Shown here piece after piece: positions 53,278 to 62,618 of a stretch of DNA of 64,000 bases; within the stretch, counting starts at the first letter, position 1, and each line of letters begins with the position of its first letter. The notes beneath the pieces were generated by a model that did not search any database, was not told the origin of the DNA, and saw nothing but the letters and a program-made list of their open reading frames with translations. Position numbers and translations under genes: made by a program. Source of the stretch: Winogradskya humida (GTDB taxonomy: Bacteria > Actinomycetota > Actinomycetes > Mycobacteriales > Micromonosporaceae). Location of the stretch: assembly GCF_016862215.1 (NCBI RefSeq), contig NZ_BOMN01000008.1:1-64000 (forward strand), in the 5' to 3' direction.

Positions 53278-53314
53278 GCGGGGCCGACCCACAACGGTGG
53301 GTTATCGGCCCCGC
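53278..53314 (-). terminator. hairpin between the DUF167 gene and the division cluster
   Basis: Stem GCGGGGCCGA with TCGGCCCCGC and an inner CCCAC/GTGGG stem. Located 70 bases beyond the stop of the minus-strand gene at 53384. No T-run. Confidence 0.4.
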
Positions 53315-53383
53315 GAACACAGCGTCAGGAAGATGCCCCGACACTCAGTAACCGTCACCGGACAGCTGGTGACACCGGGTGCA

Positions 53384-54790
53384 TCAGGGGCGGGCGGCGG
53401 CAGCGACCAGGTGGTCCACCGGACGGCAGATGCCGCACGGGCTGAAGCCGAGTTCGACCGCTTCGCCGACCGGCAGTGCCTCAGTGGCCTTGCCGGTCAC
53501 GAACGGGCAGTCGGCCAGGTGGTAGCGGGGGCGCCCGTCGACGACCAGCACCTCCGCATCGAGCCGGGCCACCCGCACCGCGTCTGCGGGGCGTACGGCC
53601 TGGGGCAGCGGCTCGTCGTCCGGGTCCTCCGGATCCGGGTCGCCGAACTCACCCGACGCCACCGCACCCGGCTCCCGCACGCCCTCAGCTCCCGCCGGAG
53701 ACGCACCCGCCTCGCCGGCCTCAGCCGCCGCGGACGTGGTCGAGCCCTCCGCTGGAGCAGCCTCCCCACCCGCAACCGAGCCACCCGCAACCGAGCCGCC
53801 AGCAGCCGAGCCGGCCGCAGCCGCATCCCCCGAGCCCGAGCCCGAGGAACCCAAGCCCGCGGTCGAGGTCGAAGAACCCAAGCCCGAGGTTGCAGCAGAA
53901 GCCGAGCCCGAGGTCGAAGAACCCGAGGTCGAGCTCGAAGTGAAAGCCGAGCCCTCCTCGTCCAGCGCGGACCCGTGAGCCGGTTTCGAGGTGCTGGATG
54001 AGGAGGTGCTGGATGAGGCCGTGCCCGCCGGTGGGGAGTCTGCGGGATCGTCGCGCCGCCAGGAGTCGTCGTCCTGGGTGCGGGCGCCGCCGATGACCGA
54101 GGCCGCCTGGTCGTAGTCCGGGGAGTCCGTGGCCCTGCGCCCGGCGCGGGTCGCGTCCGTGCCCGAGTACGGGGTGCGATCCGCGTCGGCTTCCTCGTCC
54201 GCACCGGGCTCGGCCGGCGGTTCGTCGCGGACCGGGTCCGGCTCGTGCAGTCCTGACCCGTGAGTGCCGGCCCCCTGTGTGCCGACCCCCTGTGTGCCGG
54301 CCCCGAGGGTGCCGGACTCGCGAGAGCGGGACTCCTGGGAGCCGGACTCACGGGAGCCGGACTCGGAGGTGGCGGGCTCGTCGTGGAGGGCCTCGTCGGG
54401 GTGTACCCGCTGGGTGAGGTCCTCCTGGGGCCGGGTGGTGCCGGTCAGGTTCGTCTCGGCGTCGCGCTGACCCGCGGCGTAGGCGATGGCCTGGTCCGGT
54501 TCGTTGCGGTCGGGAAAAGCTGAGTCCGGGGGGCCGCCACGGAAGGTTTCGGTCCGGGTGGAGGCCGTGGCGCCGGCGTAGGCGGGCTCGGGGTGGCGGT
54601 CGGCGAGGAGGGGCTCGCCGGGTGCCGGGCGGCCGCGCGCGGTGTTCTGGCGGGCGCCGATGACCAGGGCGACCGCGGCCAGGAGACTGGCCACGATCGA
54701 GCTGATCAGCAGGCTGCTCGAACCGGCGGTGAGGCCGAGGACGAGCAGGGTTACGGCGACGAGGATGAGTAGGAGGCTCGCATAGATCAT
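53384..54790 (-). CDS. two-helix membrane protein with disordered linker and Cys-rich C-terminal domain
   Basis: 468 residues from ATG 54790. Two short transmembrane helices (YASLLLILVAVTLLVLGLTA, LLISSIVASLLAAVALVIGA) are followed by a Ser/Gly/Asp/Glu-rich linker of about 330 residues. The C-terminal ~60-residue domain (VLVVDGRPRYHLADCPFVTG, LGFSPCGICRPVDHLV) has Cys and His that could bind zinc, like the Ada/methylphosphotriester-type YH-C…C-x2-C pattern. It lies next to wag31 in the division cluster, suggesting a polar or septal role (inference). Confidence 0.75.
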   Translation of the reverse strand: MIYASLLLILVAVTLLVLGLTAGSSSLLISSIVASLLAAVALVIGARQNTARGRPAPGEPLLADRHPEPAYAGATASTRTETFRGGPPDSAFPDRNEPDQAIAYAAGQRDAETNLTGTTRPQEDLTQRVHPDEALHDEPATSESGSRESGSQESRSRESGTLGAGTQGVGTQGAGTHGSGLHEPDPVRDEPPAEPGADEEADADRTPYSGTDATRAGRRATDSPDYDQAASVIGGARTQDDDSWRRDDPADSPPAGTASSSTSSSSTSKPAHGSALDEEGSAFTSSSTSGSSTSGSASAATSGLGSSTSTAGLGSSGSGSGDAAAAGSAAGGSVAGGSVAGGEAAPAEGSTTSAAAEAGEAGASPAGAEGVREPGAVASGEFGDPDPEDPDDEPLPQAVRPADAVRVARLDAEVLVVDGRPRYHLADCPFVTGKATEALPVGEAVELGFSPCGICRPVDHLVAAAARP

Positions 54791-54851
54791 GACTCATCCC
54801 CGCCGCAGTGGAGGAACAGGTGAACGCAGCCGAGAGGGGTGATACCGGGCC

Positions 54852-55670
54852 TCAGCGGCCCGTCTCGATCGAGTTGGCGCGGCTGCCGCCGTACGAGCCG
54901 GCGAGGCCCGCGGCGGCGAGGCCACCTGAACCACCGACGGCGCGCTGGGCGTCGGCACGGGAGAGTTCGGTCTCCAGTCCCTGGCCACGGCCGTCGAGGT
55001 CACGCAGCTGGCTCTCGAGGTAAGCCTTCAGGCGCGTGCGGTACTCGCGCTCGAACTGCTTGAGCTCCTCGATGTGCTTCTGCAGGGCAGAGCGCTTCGC
55101 GTCCAGGCCGCCCATGGCTTCCTGATGACGCTGGCGCGCGTCCCGCTCGAGGGCGTCGGCCTTGGCCCGCGCCTCCCGGGTGACCTCTTCCGCCTTGGAA
55201 CGGGCGTCGGAGAGAAGCTTGTCGGCCTCGCGGCGCGCGTCGGAGACGTGGTCGTCCGCGGTGCGCTGGGCCATCATGAGGACGCGCAGTGCCTGCTGCT
55301 CGCCGTCACCGCCCGTGGAGGAAGGGGCGCTTGCGGCCGGGCCCTGCGCGCGGACCTGCTCGAGCTCAGCCTGCATCTGGCGGGCTGCCTGCTCGGCGGC
55401 GGACTTGTCGCGCTGGACACGGTCGAGCTGCGACTTCATGTCGTTGAGCTCGGCAGCCATGCGGGGGTCGGCGCTCGGGCCGGCTGGTGCGCCACCCCGT
55501 CCGCCACGCTCCACCTGGGCACGCAGCTCGTTGTTCTCCTCGATCAGACGGGCGAGCTCGCGCTCCACCTCGTCCAGGAAAGCGTCGACCTCCTCCTCGT
55601 CATACCCCCGCTTGCCGATGGGGGGTTTCTTGAAGGCGACGTTGTGCACGTCGGCCGGGGTCAGCGGCAT
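54852..55670 (-). CDS. wag31: polar growth/septum-site protein DivIVA (Wag31)
   Basis: 272 residues. The DivIVA lipid-binding N-terminus ([40 protein letters not shown]) is followed by a variable Gly/Ala/Pro segment and a long coiled coil ([40 protein letters not shown]), then a short Gly-rich tail. It marks cell poles and recruits wall synthesis in actinomycetes. Confidence 0.96.
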   Translation of the reverse strand: MPLTPADVHNVAFKKPPIGKRGYDEEEVDAFLDEVERELARLIEENNELRAQVERGGRGGAPAGPSADPRMAAELNDMKSQLDRVQRDKSAAEQAARQMQAELEQVRAQGPAASAPSSTGGDGEQQALRVLMMAQRTADDHVSDARREADKLLSDARSKAEEVTREARAKADALERDARQRHQEAMGGLDAKRSALQKHIEELKQFEREYRTRLKAYLESQLRDLDGRGQGLETELSRADAQRAVGGSGGLAAAGLAGSYGGSRANSIETGR

Positions 55671-55728
55671 CGAAACTCCTCGGGTCAGTTGCGGCCGCGT
55701 GGGGCGGAGCCGATCGGGTCGTCCTCGG

Positions 55729-56034
55729 TCAGGAGACCGACCTGATCAGCTGCGCTAACACGAAGTTCAAAAGCACGAACAGGATAACCAGCAGGACCAG
55801 GGACGCCAGGTCCAAACTCACGGTACCAATTCGAAGCGGTGGGATCACACGCCTCAACGCCTTGAGGGGTGGATCAGTGACGCTCCACACCGACTCCAGT
55901 GCCGCCGAGGCTCCGCGTCCCGGCTGCCAGCGGCGCCCGTACTGCAGCACCGCACCCAGCACGAACCGGGCCAGCAGCGTCAGGAAGAAGACGTAGACCA
56001 AGAGATAGATGATCTGCAACACGATCGACAGCAC
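55729..56034 (-). CDS. YggT-family membrane protein
   Basis: 101 residues from GTG 56034, two to three transmembrane helices: [20 protein letters not shown] and [20 protein letters not shown], with the conserved [18 protein letters not shown] loop between. Standard member of the ftsZ–yggS–sepF–yggT–divIVA cluster (ylmG in Streptomyces nomenclature). Confidence 0.93.
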   Translation of the reverse strand: MLSIVLQIIYLLVYVFFLTLLARFVLGAVLQYGRRWQPGRGASAALESVWSVTDPPLKALRRVIPPLRIGTVSLDLASLVLLVILFVLLNFVLAQLIRSVS

Positions 56035-56091
56035 TTCAGGCGGGTCCCTCGTTAGGGGTCAACTCTGCTCGTTCGGGGCACCCAGGACCAC

Positions 56092-56793
56092 TCAGCCCTG
56101 GGTGAAGAAACCGCCCTCGGCGATCTTGGCCTTGTCCTCAGCGGTGACCTGGACGTTGGCCGGTGAGAGCAGGAATACCCGGTTGGTCACCCGCTCGATC
56201 GTACCGCGCAGGCCGAAGGCGAGTCCGGCCGCGAAGTCGACCAGGCGGCGAGCGTCACTCTCGTCCATCTCGGTGAGATTGATGATGACCGGTACGCCGT
56301 CGCGGAAGTGCTCGCCGATGGTGCGCGCCTCGCGATAGGTGGTGGGGTGCAGCGTCGTGATCTGGTACCGCTGCTCCTCCTCGGCCGGCCGCTGGTGCAC
56401 CTGGGTCTGCGGCGCGAGCGCCAGGTTCTCCCGGGTGGAGTAGGCCTGCTCGCTCGCCGGCGCGGGCGGCCGGGTGATGGAGCGCACGCTGGCGCGCTCG
56501 CCACGGTCGTGGTCGTGGTCGTCGCGGTCGAGTGCCGCGGCGGCACGCTCGAGGCGGCCGCTGCCCCGGTCGGACTGGCGGGCCCGCGGGAGCGCGGGTG
56601 CCTCGTCGACCTCGTCCTCGTCGTCCGCGTACTCGTCGGCGTAGCGGTAGCCGGTGTCACGGTCCCGCTCCCGATCGCGGTCACGGTCGCGGTCCCGCTC
56701 GCGGTAGCCACCGTCGCGGTAGCCCCGGTCGTCGTACTGGTCGTCCTCTTCGACGAGCCCGAGCCACACGCCCGCCTTGCGAAGTGCGCTCAT
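56092..56793 (-). CDS. sepF: cell division protein SepF
   Basis: 233 residues. N-terminal membrane-binding amphipathic helix ([19 protein letters not shown]), a charged Asp/Arg linker with DRDRDR repeats, then the SepF fold ([51 protein letters not shown]). Links FtsZ filaments to the membrane; actinobacteria lack FtsA, making SepF the main anchor. Confidence 0.95.
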   Translation of the reverse strand: MSALRKAGVWLGLVEEDDQYDDRGYRDGGYRERDRDRDRDRERDRDTGYRYADEYADDEDEVDEAPALPRARQSDRGSGRLERAAAALDRDDHDHDRGERASVRSITRPPAPASEQAYSTRENLALAPQTQVHQRPAEEEQRYQITTLHPTTYREARTIGEHFRDGVPVIINLTEMDESDARRLVDFAAGLAFGLRGTIERVTNRVFLLSPANVQVTAEDKAKIAEGGFFTQG

Positions 56794-57041
56794 GTGATCA
56801 CCAGACCCTCTGCGCCGAACCGCTCGTCCATGCCCCCACCTCCGTCACTGTGCGCCTCGCACCCCCTGCGAGCCGCGTCCCCCCTTGCACGGATTCCGCG
56901 ATCTTCAAACATCTCGACCCCGGCGCCCGCCGAACGACACTGCGTCGTCGGACGCGAAGGCCGGTCCACCAGGGCGAACCCGGGAACCGGAAGCACGTCG
57001 CGCGTGAACAACACGTATGTAGTTTGCTGCCCGCCGCAAGG

Positions 57042-57752
57042 CTACCGCAGCGTGTTTCGCATCCCGAGCAAAGAAGTACCGATCCTTACGTGTGTCGCTC
57101 CGTGCGCCACGGCCGCTTCGAGGTCGCCACTCATGCCCGCCGAGACGACTGTCGCGTCCGGATGATCGGCGCGCAGCCGCGTGGCGATGTCGGCGAGGGC
57201 GGCGAAGGCTCTCGATGGCTCCCATTCGCGGGGAGCGACGGCCATCACTCCGCCGAGCCGCAGCCCCTCGGCCCCGGCCACGAAATCGGCGAGTGGAAAC
57301 AGGTCGCCGCCGGGATCCGCTCCCCCTCGCGCGGTGTCCCCGTCGATGCTGACCTGCAACAACACCTCGAGCGGGCGCTCGCGGAGACGCTGAGCCGCCG
57401 AGTCGAGAGCGGAGGCCAGCCGCACAGAGTCCACGGACTCGACGACATCGGCGTACGTGACGACCGAGCGTGCCTTGTTGCGCTGCAGCTGGCCGACGAA
57501 GTGCCAGCGAACCGCGGCATCCTCCGCGGAAACCGAGGCGGCCTTGGCCGCGGCTTCCTGGTCCTTGTTCTCCCCCACGTCCGTCACTCCGAGCGCGGCG
57601 AGGTGCACCACGTCGGAGGCGGGATACGTCTTGGTGATCGCGACCAGGGACACGCTGCCCGGGTCGCGATCGGCCGCGACGCAGGCGCGCACGATCCGCT
57701 CACGCACCTCCGTCAGGGAGGCGGCGAGCTCATCGCGGCGCGACTGCGGCAA
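57042..57752 (-). CDS. yggS: YggS/ProSC-like PLP homeostasis protein
   Basis: 236 residues from TTG 57752. TIM-barrel, alanine-racemase N-domain-like. PLP Lys is in LVAITKTYPASDV; other blocks are VGENKDQEAAAK, WHFVGQLQRNKARSVV, and VVSAGMSGDLEAAVAHG with HVRIGTSLLG. Begins three bases after the ftsZ stop. The 248 bases to sepF hold no supported gene. Confidence 0.94.
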   Translation of the reverse strand: MPQSRRDELAASLTEVRERIVRACVAADRDPGSVSLVAITKTYPASDVVHLAALGVTDVGENKDQEAAAKAASVSAEDAAVRWHFVGQLQRNKARSVVTYADVVESVDSVRLASALDSAAQRLRERPLEVLLQVSIDGDTARGGADPGGDLFPLADFVAGAEGLRLGGVMAVAPREWEPSRAFAALADIATRLRADHPDATVVSAGMSGDLEAAVAHGATHVRIGTSLLGMRNTLR

Positions 57753-57755
57753 TCG

Positions 57756-58895
57756 TCAGGAACCGTTCTTCAGGAAGTCCGGCACGTCGACGTCGTCGAA
57801 GAGCACCCGGCGCGGCGGCGGGGTCGTGGCGGCGGGCTGGTTCGAGGACTGGCTGACCGGCGCGGGCACGCTGGGCGTGGACGCGGGCGGCGAGGACGGC
57901 TGCGGGACGACCTTGCGGGCCGGCGCCTCGGTCGGCTTGTACGACGGGGTGCCCCCGTCGAAGCCGGCGGCGATGACGGTGACCCGGACCTCGTCACCCA
58001 GCGCGTCGTCGATGACCGCGCCGAAGATGATGTTGGCGTCGGGGTGCGCCGCGTCGGTGACCAGCTGCGCCGCGTCGTTGATCTCGAACAGGCCCAGATC
58101 GGAGCCGCCGGCGATGGAGAGCAGCACGCCGCGGGCGCCGTCCATGCTCTGCTCCAGCAGCGGGCTGGAGATCGCCTTCTCGGCCGCCTCGACCGCGCGG
58201 TTGTCGCCGCGGGCGCTGCCGATGCCCATGAGGGCGCTGCCGGCGCCGCTCATGACGCTCTTGACGTCGGCGAAGTCCAGGTTGATCAGACCCGGGGTGG
58301 TGATCAGGTCGGTGATGCCCTGGACACCGGAGAGCAGCACCTGGTCGGCCTGGCGGAAGGCATCCATCATGCTGATGCCGCGGTCGCCGAGCGCGAGCAG
58401 CCGGTCGTTCGGGATCACGATGAGCGTGTCGCACTGGTTGCGCAGCTCGTCGATGCCCTGCTCGGCCTGCACCTGGCGGCGCTTGCCCTCGAACGAGAAC
58501 GGCCGGGTGACCACGCCGATGGTGAGTGCGCCGAGCTTGCGGGCGATGTTGGCGACGACGGGCGCGCCTCCGGTGCCGGTGCCACCGCCCTCGCCGCAGG
58601 TCACGAACACCATGTCGGCGCCCTTGAGGACCTCTTCGATCTCGTCGCGGTGGTCCTCGGCGGCGTTCTTGCCGACCTCGGGCTGCGCGCCGGCGCCGAG
58701 GCCCCGGGTGAGCTCCCGGCCGACGTCGAGCTTGACGTCGGCATCCGACATCAGCAGCGCCTGGGCATCGGTGTTGATCGCGATGAATTCGACTCCCTTG
58801 AGCCCCACCTCGATCATGCGGTTGACGGCATTGACGCCGCCACCGCCGATGCCGACGACCTTGATCACCGCGAGGTAGTTGTGCGGAGGTGTCAT
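57756..58895 (-). CDS. ftsZ: cell division GTPase FtsZ
   Basis: 379 residues; start ATG 58895 ([20 protein letters not shown]) chosen as the family start rather than an upstream in-frame extension. GTP-binding motif [20 protein letters not shown]7 loop [20 protein letters not shown], and the C-terminal SepF/FtsW-binding tail [12 protein letters not shown] preceded by a Pro/Ser linker. Forms the Z ring. Confidence 0.98.
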   Translation of the reverse strand: MTPPHNYLAVIKVVGIGGGGVNAVNRMIEVGLKGVEFIAINTDAQALLMSDADVKLDVGRELTRGLGAGAQPEVGKNAAEDHRDEIEEVLKGADMVFVTCGEGGGTGTGGAPVVANIARKLGALTIGVVTRPFSFEGKRRQVQAEQGIDELRNQCDTLIVIPNDRLLALGDRGISMMDAFRQADQVLLSGVQGITDLITTPGLINLDFADVKSVMSGAGSALMGIGSARGDNRAVEAAEKAISSPLLEQSMDGARGVLLSIAGGSDLGLFEINDAAQLVTDAAHPDANIIFGAVIDDALGDEVRVTVIAAGFDGGTPSYKPTEAPARKVVPQPSSPPASTPSVPAPVSQSSNQPAATTPPPRRVLFDDVDVPDFLKNGS

Positions 58896-59006
58896 CGGGT
58901 TCAGCCTTCCCTTCCAGGGTTTTCGGACGTCGAGGGCCCCAGCGGTTCCGATGGAACCGCCTTCAGCGTCCGCTCTCCGTACAAGGGAGGGCGAGGAAAC
59001 CCTCAC

Positions 59007-59035
59007 CCTCTACTAGAGGCTTAGTGTTATGTCAA
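59007..59035 (-). promoter_or_regulatory. ftsZ: ftsZ promoter
   Basis: On the minus strand, TTGACA (59035–59030), 17-base spacer and TAGAGG (59012–59007). The transcript would begin near 59000, about 105 bases before ftsZ. Consistent with ftsZ having its own promoter beside read-through from ftsQ. Confidence 0.55.
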
Positions 59036-59055
59036 CTACTCAACCTCAATGGGCA

Positions 59056-59116
59056 ACGTAAGCGGACGTGTCGCCCGATCCAAGGACCAACGCGGCGTGT
59101 CGGCGTCCGCTTACGT
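59056..59116. repeat. 13-bp inverted repeat between ftsQ and ftsZ
   Basis: ACGTAAGCGGACG (59056–59068) and CGTCCGCTTACGT (59104–59116), perfect, 35 bases apart. It lies just upstream of the ftsZ -35. Could be a regulator site pair or an RNA hairpin in the ftsQ–ftsZ message. Confidence 0.6.
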
Positions 59117-59144
59117 GGCGAGTATCCGACTCAGCCGTAACCTG

Positions 59145-59176
59145 GGACAGAATGTGCCGTTTGGCGCACTCTGTCC
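59145..59176 (-). terminator. hairpin after ftsQ
   Basis: GGACAG…CTGTCC with an inner GTGCC/GGCGC stem, 27 bases past the ftsQ stop. No T-run; may attenuate rather than terminate. Confidence 0.35.
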
Positions 59177-59202
59177 GGTTGCGATGGTCGCCGGACCACA
59201 GA

Positions 59203-59970
59203 TCAGCGAATCGTCACCACAGTGGGCGCGCTCACATCGATCGTGTCTCCCTCACGCTTCAGCAGTGCCGTGGCGACCTGCGCCTTGGTCTCGCTCTGGG
59301 TCTCGTCGCCCCAGATGATCTTCCTGCCCTTGCGCAACCCCAGCTCCACCTGGGCCGGCGCCGGCACCGAGATCGAGAGCACCTGCTCGCGCAGCTCGTC
59401 GGTGAGCGAGCCGAGCACGACCAGCGCGGAGCGGGTGTTGATGTCCTTCGGACCGGGCCGGGCCAGGTTCGCCACCGGCATCCCCGAGGGCCGTTCCGCG
59501 ACCGTCCGAAACGCGACCCCCGCCGCGTCGATCAGCGAGAATTCCTGGCCGACGGGTACGGCAGCCACAGCCGTACGCTCCACGACCTGCACCTCCACGG
59601 TGGCGGGCCACGAGCGCGACACGATCGCCCGCTCGACGGCCGGCAGCGCCTGCACCCGGCCCCGGATGGCGTCCAGGTCGACCCGGGCGAGGGGCTCGTT
59701 CATGCGTACGGCGGCAGCGTCCTCGACCTGCGACGGCTCGAGCGTGTCCGTGCCGACGACCCGCACCGCGCGCACGCCGAGCACGGACGTCGCGTACACC
59801 ATCCAGGTCAGCCCGCCGAGCACCAGCACCACACCGAGCGCGACGGCCCAGGGCAGCGCGGCACGCATCCGGCGTTGCCGGGCGCGCGCCATGAACCGCC
59901 GCACCGACGGTGGCACGGCGTCGGTATCCGCGCGCACCAGCCGCCAGTTACGGCCGCCCCCGTCAGTCAT
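59203..59970 (-). CDS. ftsQ: cell division protein FtsQ
   Basis: 255 residues. Cytoplasmic N-terminus, one transmembrane helix (ALPWAVALGVVLVLGGLTWM), then the POTRA domain (VLGVRAVRVVGTDTLEPSQV, LPAVERAIVSRSWPATVEVQ) and FtsQ beta domain with the ERTAVAAVP motif. Organises FtsB/FtsL at the septum. Confidence 0.94.
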   Translation of the reverse strand: MTDGGGRNWRLVRADTDAVPPSVRRFMARARQRRMRAALPWAVALGVVLVLGGLTWMVYATSVLGVRAVRVVGTDTLEPSQVEDAAAVRMNEPLARVDLDAIRGRVQALPAVERAIVSRSWPATVEVQVVERTAVAAVPVGQEFSLIDAAGVAFRTVAERPSGMPVANLARPGPKDINTRSALVVLGSLTDELREQVLSISVPAPAQVELGLRKGRKIIWGDETQSETKAQVATALLKREGDTIDVSAPTVVTIR

Positions 59971-59999
59971 CCGGCCCCCCGGTCAGCGATATGGACAGG

Positions 60000-61433
60000 T
60001 CAGCTCTCGGAGAGGGCCACCAGCAGCTCGTCGCCCATCAGCGAGATCGGCGGCGCGCCCATGGTCACGACCACGTCACCCGGCCGGCTGCGCCGCACGA
60101 CCTCGGCGGGCACGTCCTCCCAGGACGGCACGAAGATCTTGTGCTCGTCGCCGAGGTCGATCGCCGCGGTCAGCGCGACGCCGCCCTCGCCGGGCCCGCG
60201 GGTCTCCCCCGGCCCGAACACCTCCATCACGATCACCTCGTCGGCGATCGCCAGCCCCTCGGCCAGCTCGGCCTGCAGGTCACGGGTGCGATAGACGCGG
60301 TACGGCTGGAACACCACGACCAGCCGCCCGTCCCCGGCCACCTCACGCAGAGTGCGCAGCGCGGCCTTGACCGAGGTCGGGTGGTACGCGTACTCGTCGT
60401 ACACGCGCACGCCCGCGACCGTGCCCTTGCGCTCGAAGCGGCGCCGGACCCCCGGGAACGACGCGAGCGCCTCGGTGATCTTGTCGAGCGGCAGGCCCAG
60501 CCGCAGCGCGGTCAGCACGGCGGCGGCGCTGTTCAGGCCCATGAGGCGCCCGGGCAGCGCCAGCACGATCTCGCCGAGCGGCTTGCCGTCGAGCCAGCCC
60601 TGGTAGCGGACACCCTGCACGGAGGTGACGACGTCGGTGATGCGGAGGTCGGCTCCTTCGCTCTCGCCGTACGTATAGACGGTCCTGCCCTTGGCCCTGA
60701 GCCCCGCGATGAGCTCCTGGACGCCCTCGTCGTCGGCGCAGGTGACCACGAAGCCGTCGGGATCGGTGAGCTCGGCGAACTCCAGGAAGCCGGCCTTGAG
60801 CCCGTCGAGGTCGCCCCAGTTGTTGAGGTGGTCGCCCTCGATGTTGGTGATGATCGCGACGTGCGGCCGGTAGATCAGGAACGACTTGTCGTGCTCGTCG
60901 GCCTCGGCCACGAAGTAGGAGCCGGAGCCGTGGTGACCGTTGGAGCCGGCCGCGGAGATCTCGCCGCCGATCACGAACGACGGATCCTCACCGGCGTGCT
61001 GCAGGACCACCGTCATAATCGACGTGGTGGTCGTCTTGCCGTGCGTGCCGGCCACCGCGATCGTCCTGCGGCCGGTCATCGCGGCGGCGAGCGCCTCCGA
61101 GCGGTGCAGGATCCGCAGCCCCCGGCGGCGGGCCTCGGCGAGCTCGACGTGCTCGAACGGGATCGCGGTGGAGTAGACGACCGTGTCCACGCCGTCGAGG
61201 TTCGACGCCTCGTGGGTCATGTGCACCGTGCCGCCGAGCGCGCGCAGCGCGGCCAGCGTGGGCCATTCGCGCAGCTCGCTGCCGGAGACCGGGATACCCC
61301 GGGTGAGCAGCAGGCGGGCCAGGCCACCCATCCCGACGCCACCGATGCCGATGAGGTGCACCGCGCCGAGGTCCTCGGCGGTCGTCCCGCCGGCCGGCTT
61401 CAGGTCCGCCGTGTTCACTGAGTCTCTCCCCAT
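60000..61433 (-). CDS. murC: UDP-N-acetylmuramate–L-alanine ligase
   Basis: 477 residues from ATG 61433; an in-frame GTG five codons later (VNTADLKPA) is possible. Mur ligase with N-terminal UDP-binding motif VHLIGIGGVGMGGLARLLL, ATP P-loop VAGTHGKTTTTSIMTVVLQ, and C-terminal VYDEYAYHPTSVKAALRTL and FQPYRVYRTRD. Adds the first amino acid of the peptidoglycan stem. Confidence 0.97.
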   Translation of the reverse strand: MGRDSVNTADLKPAGGTTAEDLGAVHLIGIGGVGMGGLARLLLTRGIPVSGSELREWPTLAALRALGGTVHMTHEASNLDGVDTVVYSTAIPFEHVELAEARRRGLRILHRSEALAAAMTGRRTIAVAGTHGKTTTTSIMTVVLQHAGEDPSFVIGGEISAAGSNGHHGSGSYFVAEADEHDKSFLIYRPHVAIITNIEGDHLNNWGDLDGLKAGFLEFAELTDPDGFVVTCADDEGVQELIAGLRAKGRTVYTYGESEGADLRITDVVTSVQGVRYQGWLDGKPLGEIVLALPGRLMGLNSAAAVLTALRLGLPLDKITEALASFPGVRRRFERKGTVAGVRVYDEYAYHPTSVKAALRTLREVAGDGRLVVVFQPYRVYRTRDLQAELAEGLAIADEVIVMEVFGPGETRGPGEGGVALTAAIDLGDEHKIFVPSWEDVPAEVVRRSRPGDVVVTMGAPPISLMGDELLVALSES

Positions 61434-61452
61434 CTAGGAAAACCAAAGATCG

Positions 61453-62559
61453 TCATCGGGCAACCGCTTCGCAGACGAAGTCCAGCAGCGCCTCGTCGCC
61501 GTCGCGGCGGCCGTACGCCCCCGCGGCGGCGCCCATCGTCGCGAGCCGCTGCGGGTCGCGGGCGAGCGGGATGATCGTCCGCTCGATCCACTCCGGTGTC
61601 AGCTCGGCATTGTCCACGAGCAGGCCGCCGCCGGACTCGACGACGGGCAGCGCGTTGCGCTTCTGCTCCTGGTTGCTGTGCGGATAGGGCACGTAGACGG
61701 CGGGCATGCCGATCGCCGTCGTCTCCGCCACCGTGATCGCGCCGCCGCGGCAGAGCATCAGGTCCGCGGCGGCATAACCGAGCTGCATGTCCGAGAGGTA
61801 CGGCACCACCTTGTACGGCACCGGCAGGTCGCCGGGCACCTCGAACGGGTCGTTGCGCCCGCCCTGCACGTGCAGCACCTGGATGCCCGCGTGGGCGAGC
61901 TTCTTCGCCGCGCCCGCGACCGCGAGGTTGATCGACCGCGCGCCGGAGGAGCCGCCGGAGACGAAGAGCACCGGCAGGTCAGGGCGCAGGCCGAAGTGGG
62001 CGAGCGCCTGCGGGCGCAGGGCCGCGCGGTCCATCCGGGCGATGGCCGTACGCAGCGGCACGCCGACCACCTTGGCATCGCGCAGCGACTCGGCGGCAGC
62101 CGGCTGACCCGGGAAGCCGACCGCGATGTTCTTGGTGAACCGCATGCCCATCCGGTTGGCCACACCCGGGGGAACGTTCACCTCGTGGATGACGATGGGC
62201 AGCTCACGCCGCCACGCCGCGAGATAGGCGGGCACCGACACGTAACCGCCGAAGCCGACCACCACGTCCGCCTTGACCTCGTCGAGGATCAGGCCGGCCG
62301 CGTGCGCGGACTTGTACATCCGGTCCGGGGTGCGCAGCAGGTTCAGGTTGACCGAGCGCGGGAGCTGGAACGCCGGGATGACCCGCAGGTCGTAGCCCGC
62401 CGGCGGGATGAGCTCGTTCTCCATGCCCTTGGGGCTGCCGAGGGTGGTGATCCGCACCTCGGGGAAGTGCCGGCGCAACGCATCGGCGAAGGCGAGCAGC
62501 GGATAGATGTGACCGCCTGTGCCTCCCCCGGCGAGCACGACCGACCGCAACGTACCCAT
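61453..62559 (-). CDS. murG: UDP-GlcNAc:undecaprenyl-PP-MurNAc-pentapeptide GlcNAc transferase
   Basis: 368 residues from ATG 62559. GT-B fold: VVLAGGGTGGHIYPLLAFAD (G-loop 1), GFGGYVSVPAYLAA, IHEVNVPPGVANRMG (with the conserved HEqN-like motif), VSGGSSGARSINLAV and CRGGAITVAETTAIGMPAVYV. Converts lipid I to lipid II on the inner membrane face. Confidence 0.97.
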   Translation of the reverse strand: MGTLRSVVLAGGGTGGHIYPLLAFADALRRHFPEVRITTLGSPKGMENELIPPAGYDLRVIPAFQLPRSVNLNLLRTPDRMYKSAHAAGLILDEVKADVVVGFGGYVSVPAYLAAWRRELPIVIHEVNVPPGVANRMGMRFTKNIAVGFPGQPAAAESLRDAKVVGVPLRTAIARMDRAALRPQALAHFGLRPDLPVLFVSGGSSGARSINLAVAGAAKKLAHAGIQVLHVQGGRNDPFEVPGDLPVPYKVVPYLSDMQLGYAAADLMLCRGGAITVAETTAIGMPAVYVPYPHSNQEQKRNALPVVESGGGLLVDNAELTPEWIERTIIPLARDPQRLATMGAAAGAYGRRDGDEALLDFVCEAVAR

Positions 62560-62618
62560 CACCTGCTCCTCACCCGTCCGACCGCCCCGCCCGACCGCCC
62601 TCAGAAGGACTGAGGACG

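Larger units (their letters stand above)
58896..59202. other. ftsQ–ftsZ intergenic regulatory region
   Basis: 307 bases without a gene. Holds a promoter for ftsZ (59007–59035), a 13-base inverted repeat (59056–59116) and a hairpin (59145–59176) just after ftsQ. Confidence 0.6.

Noticed and set aside
56790..57014. 74-codon ORF overlapping the sepF start by four bases
   Set aside because: The ATGA overlap looks tempting, but the sequence has no recognisable domain, poor codon character and no ribosome site.
56532..59024. 830-codon plus-strand open frame across yggS and ftsZ
   Set aside because: Antisense to highly conserved division genes; no motifs.
59910..61421. 503-codon plus-strand open frame across murC
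   Set aside because: Antisense of murC.
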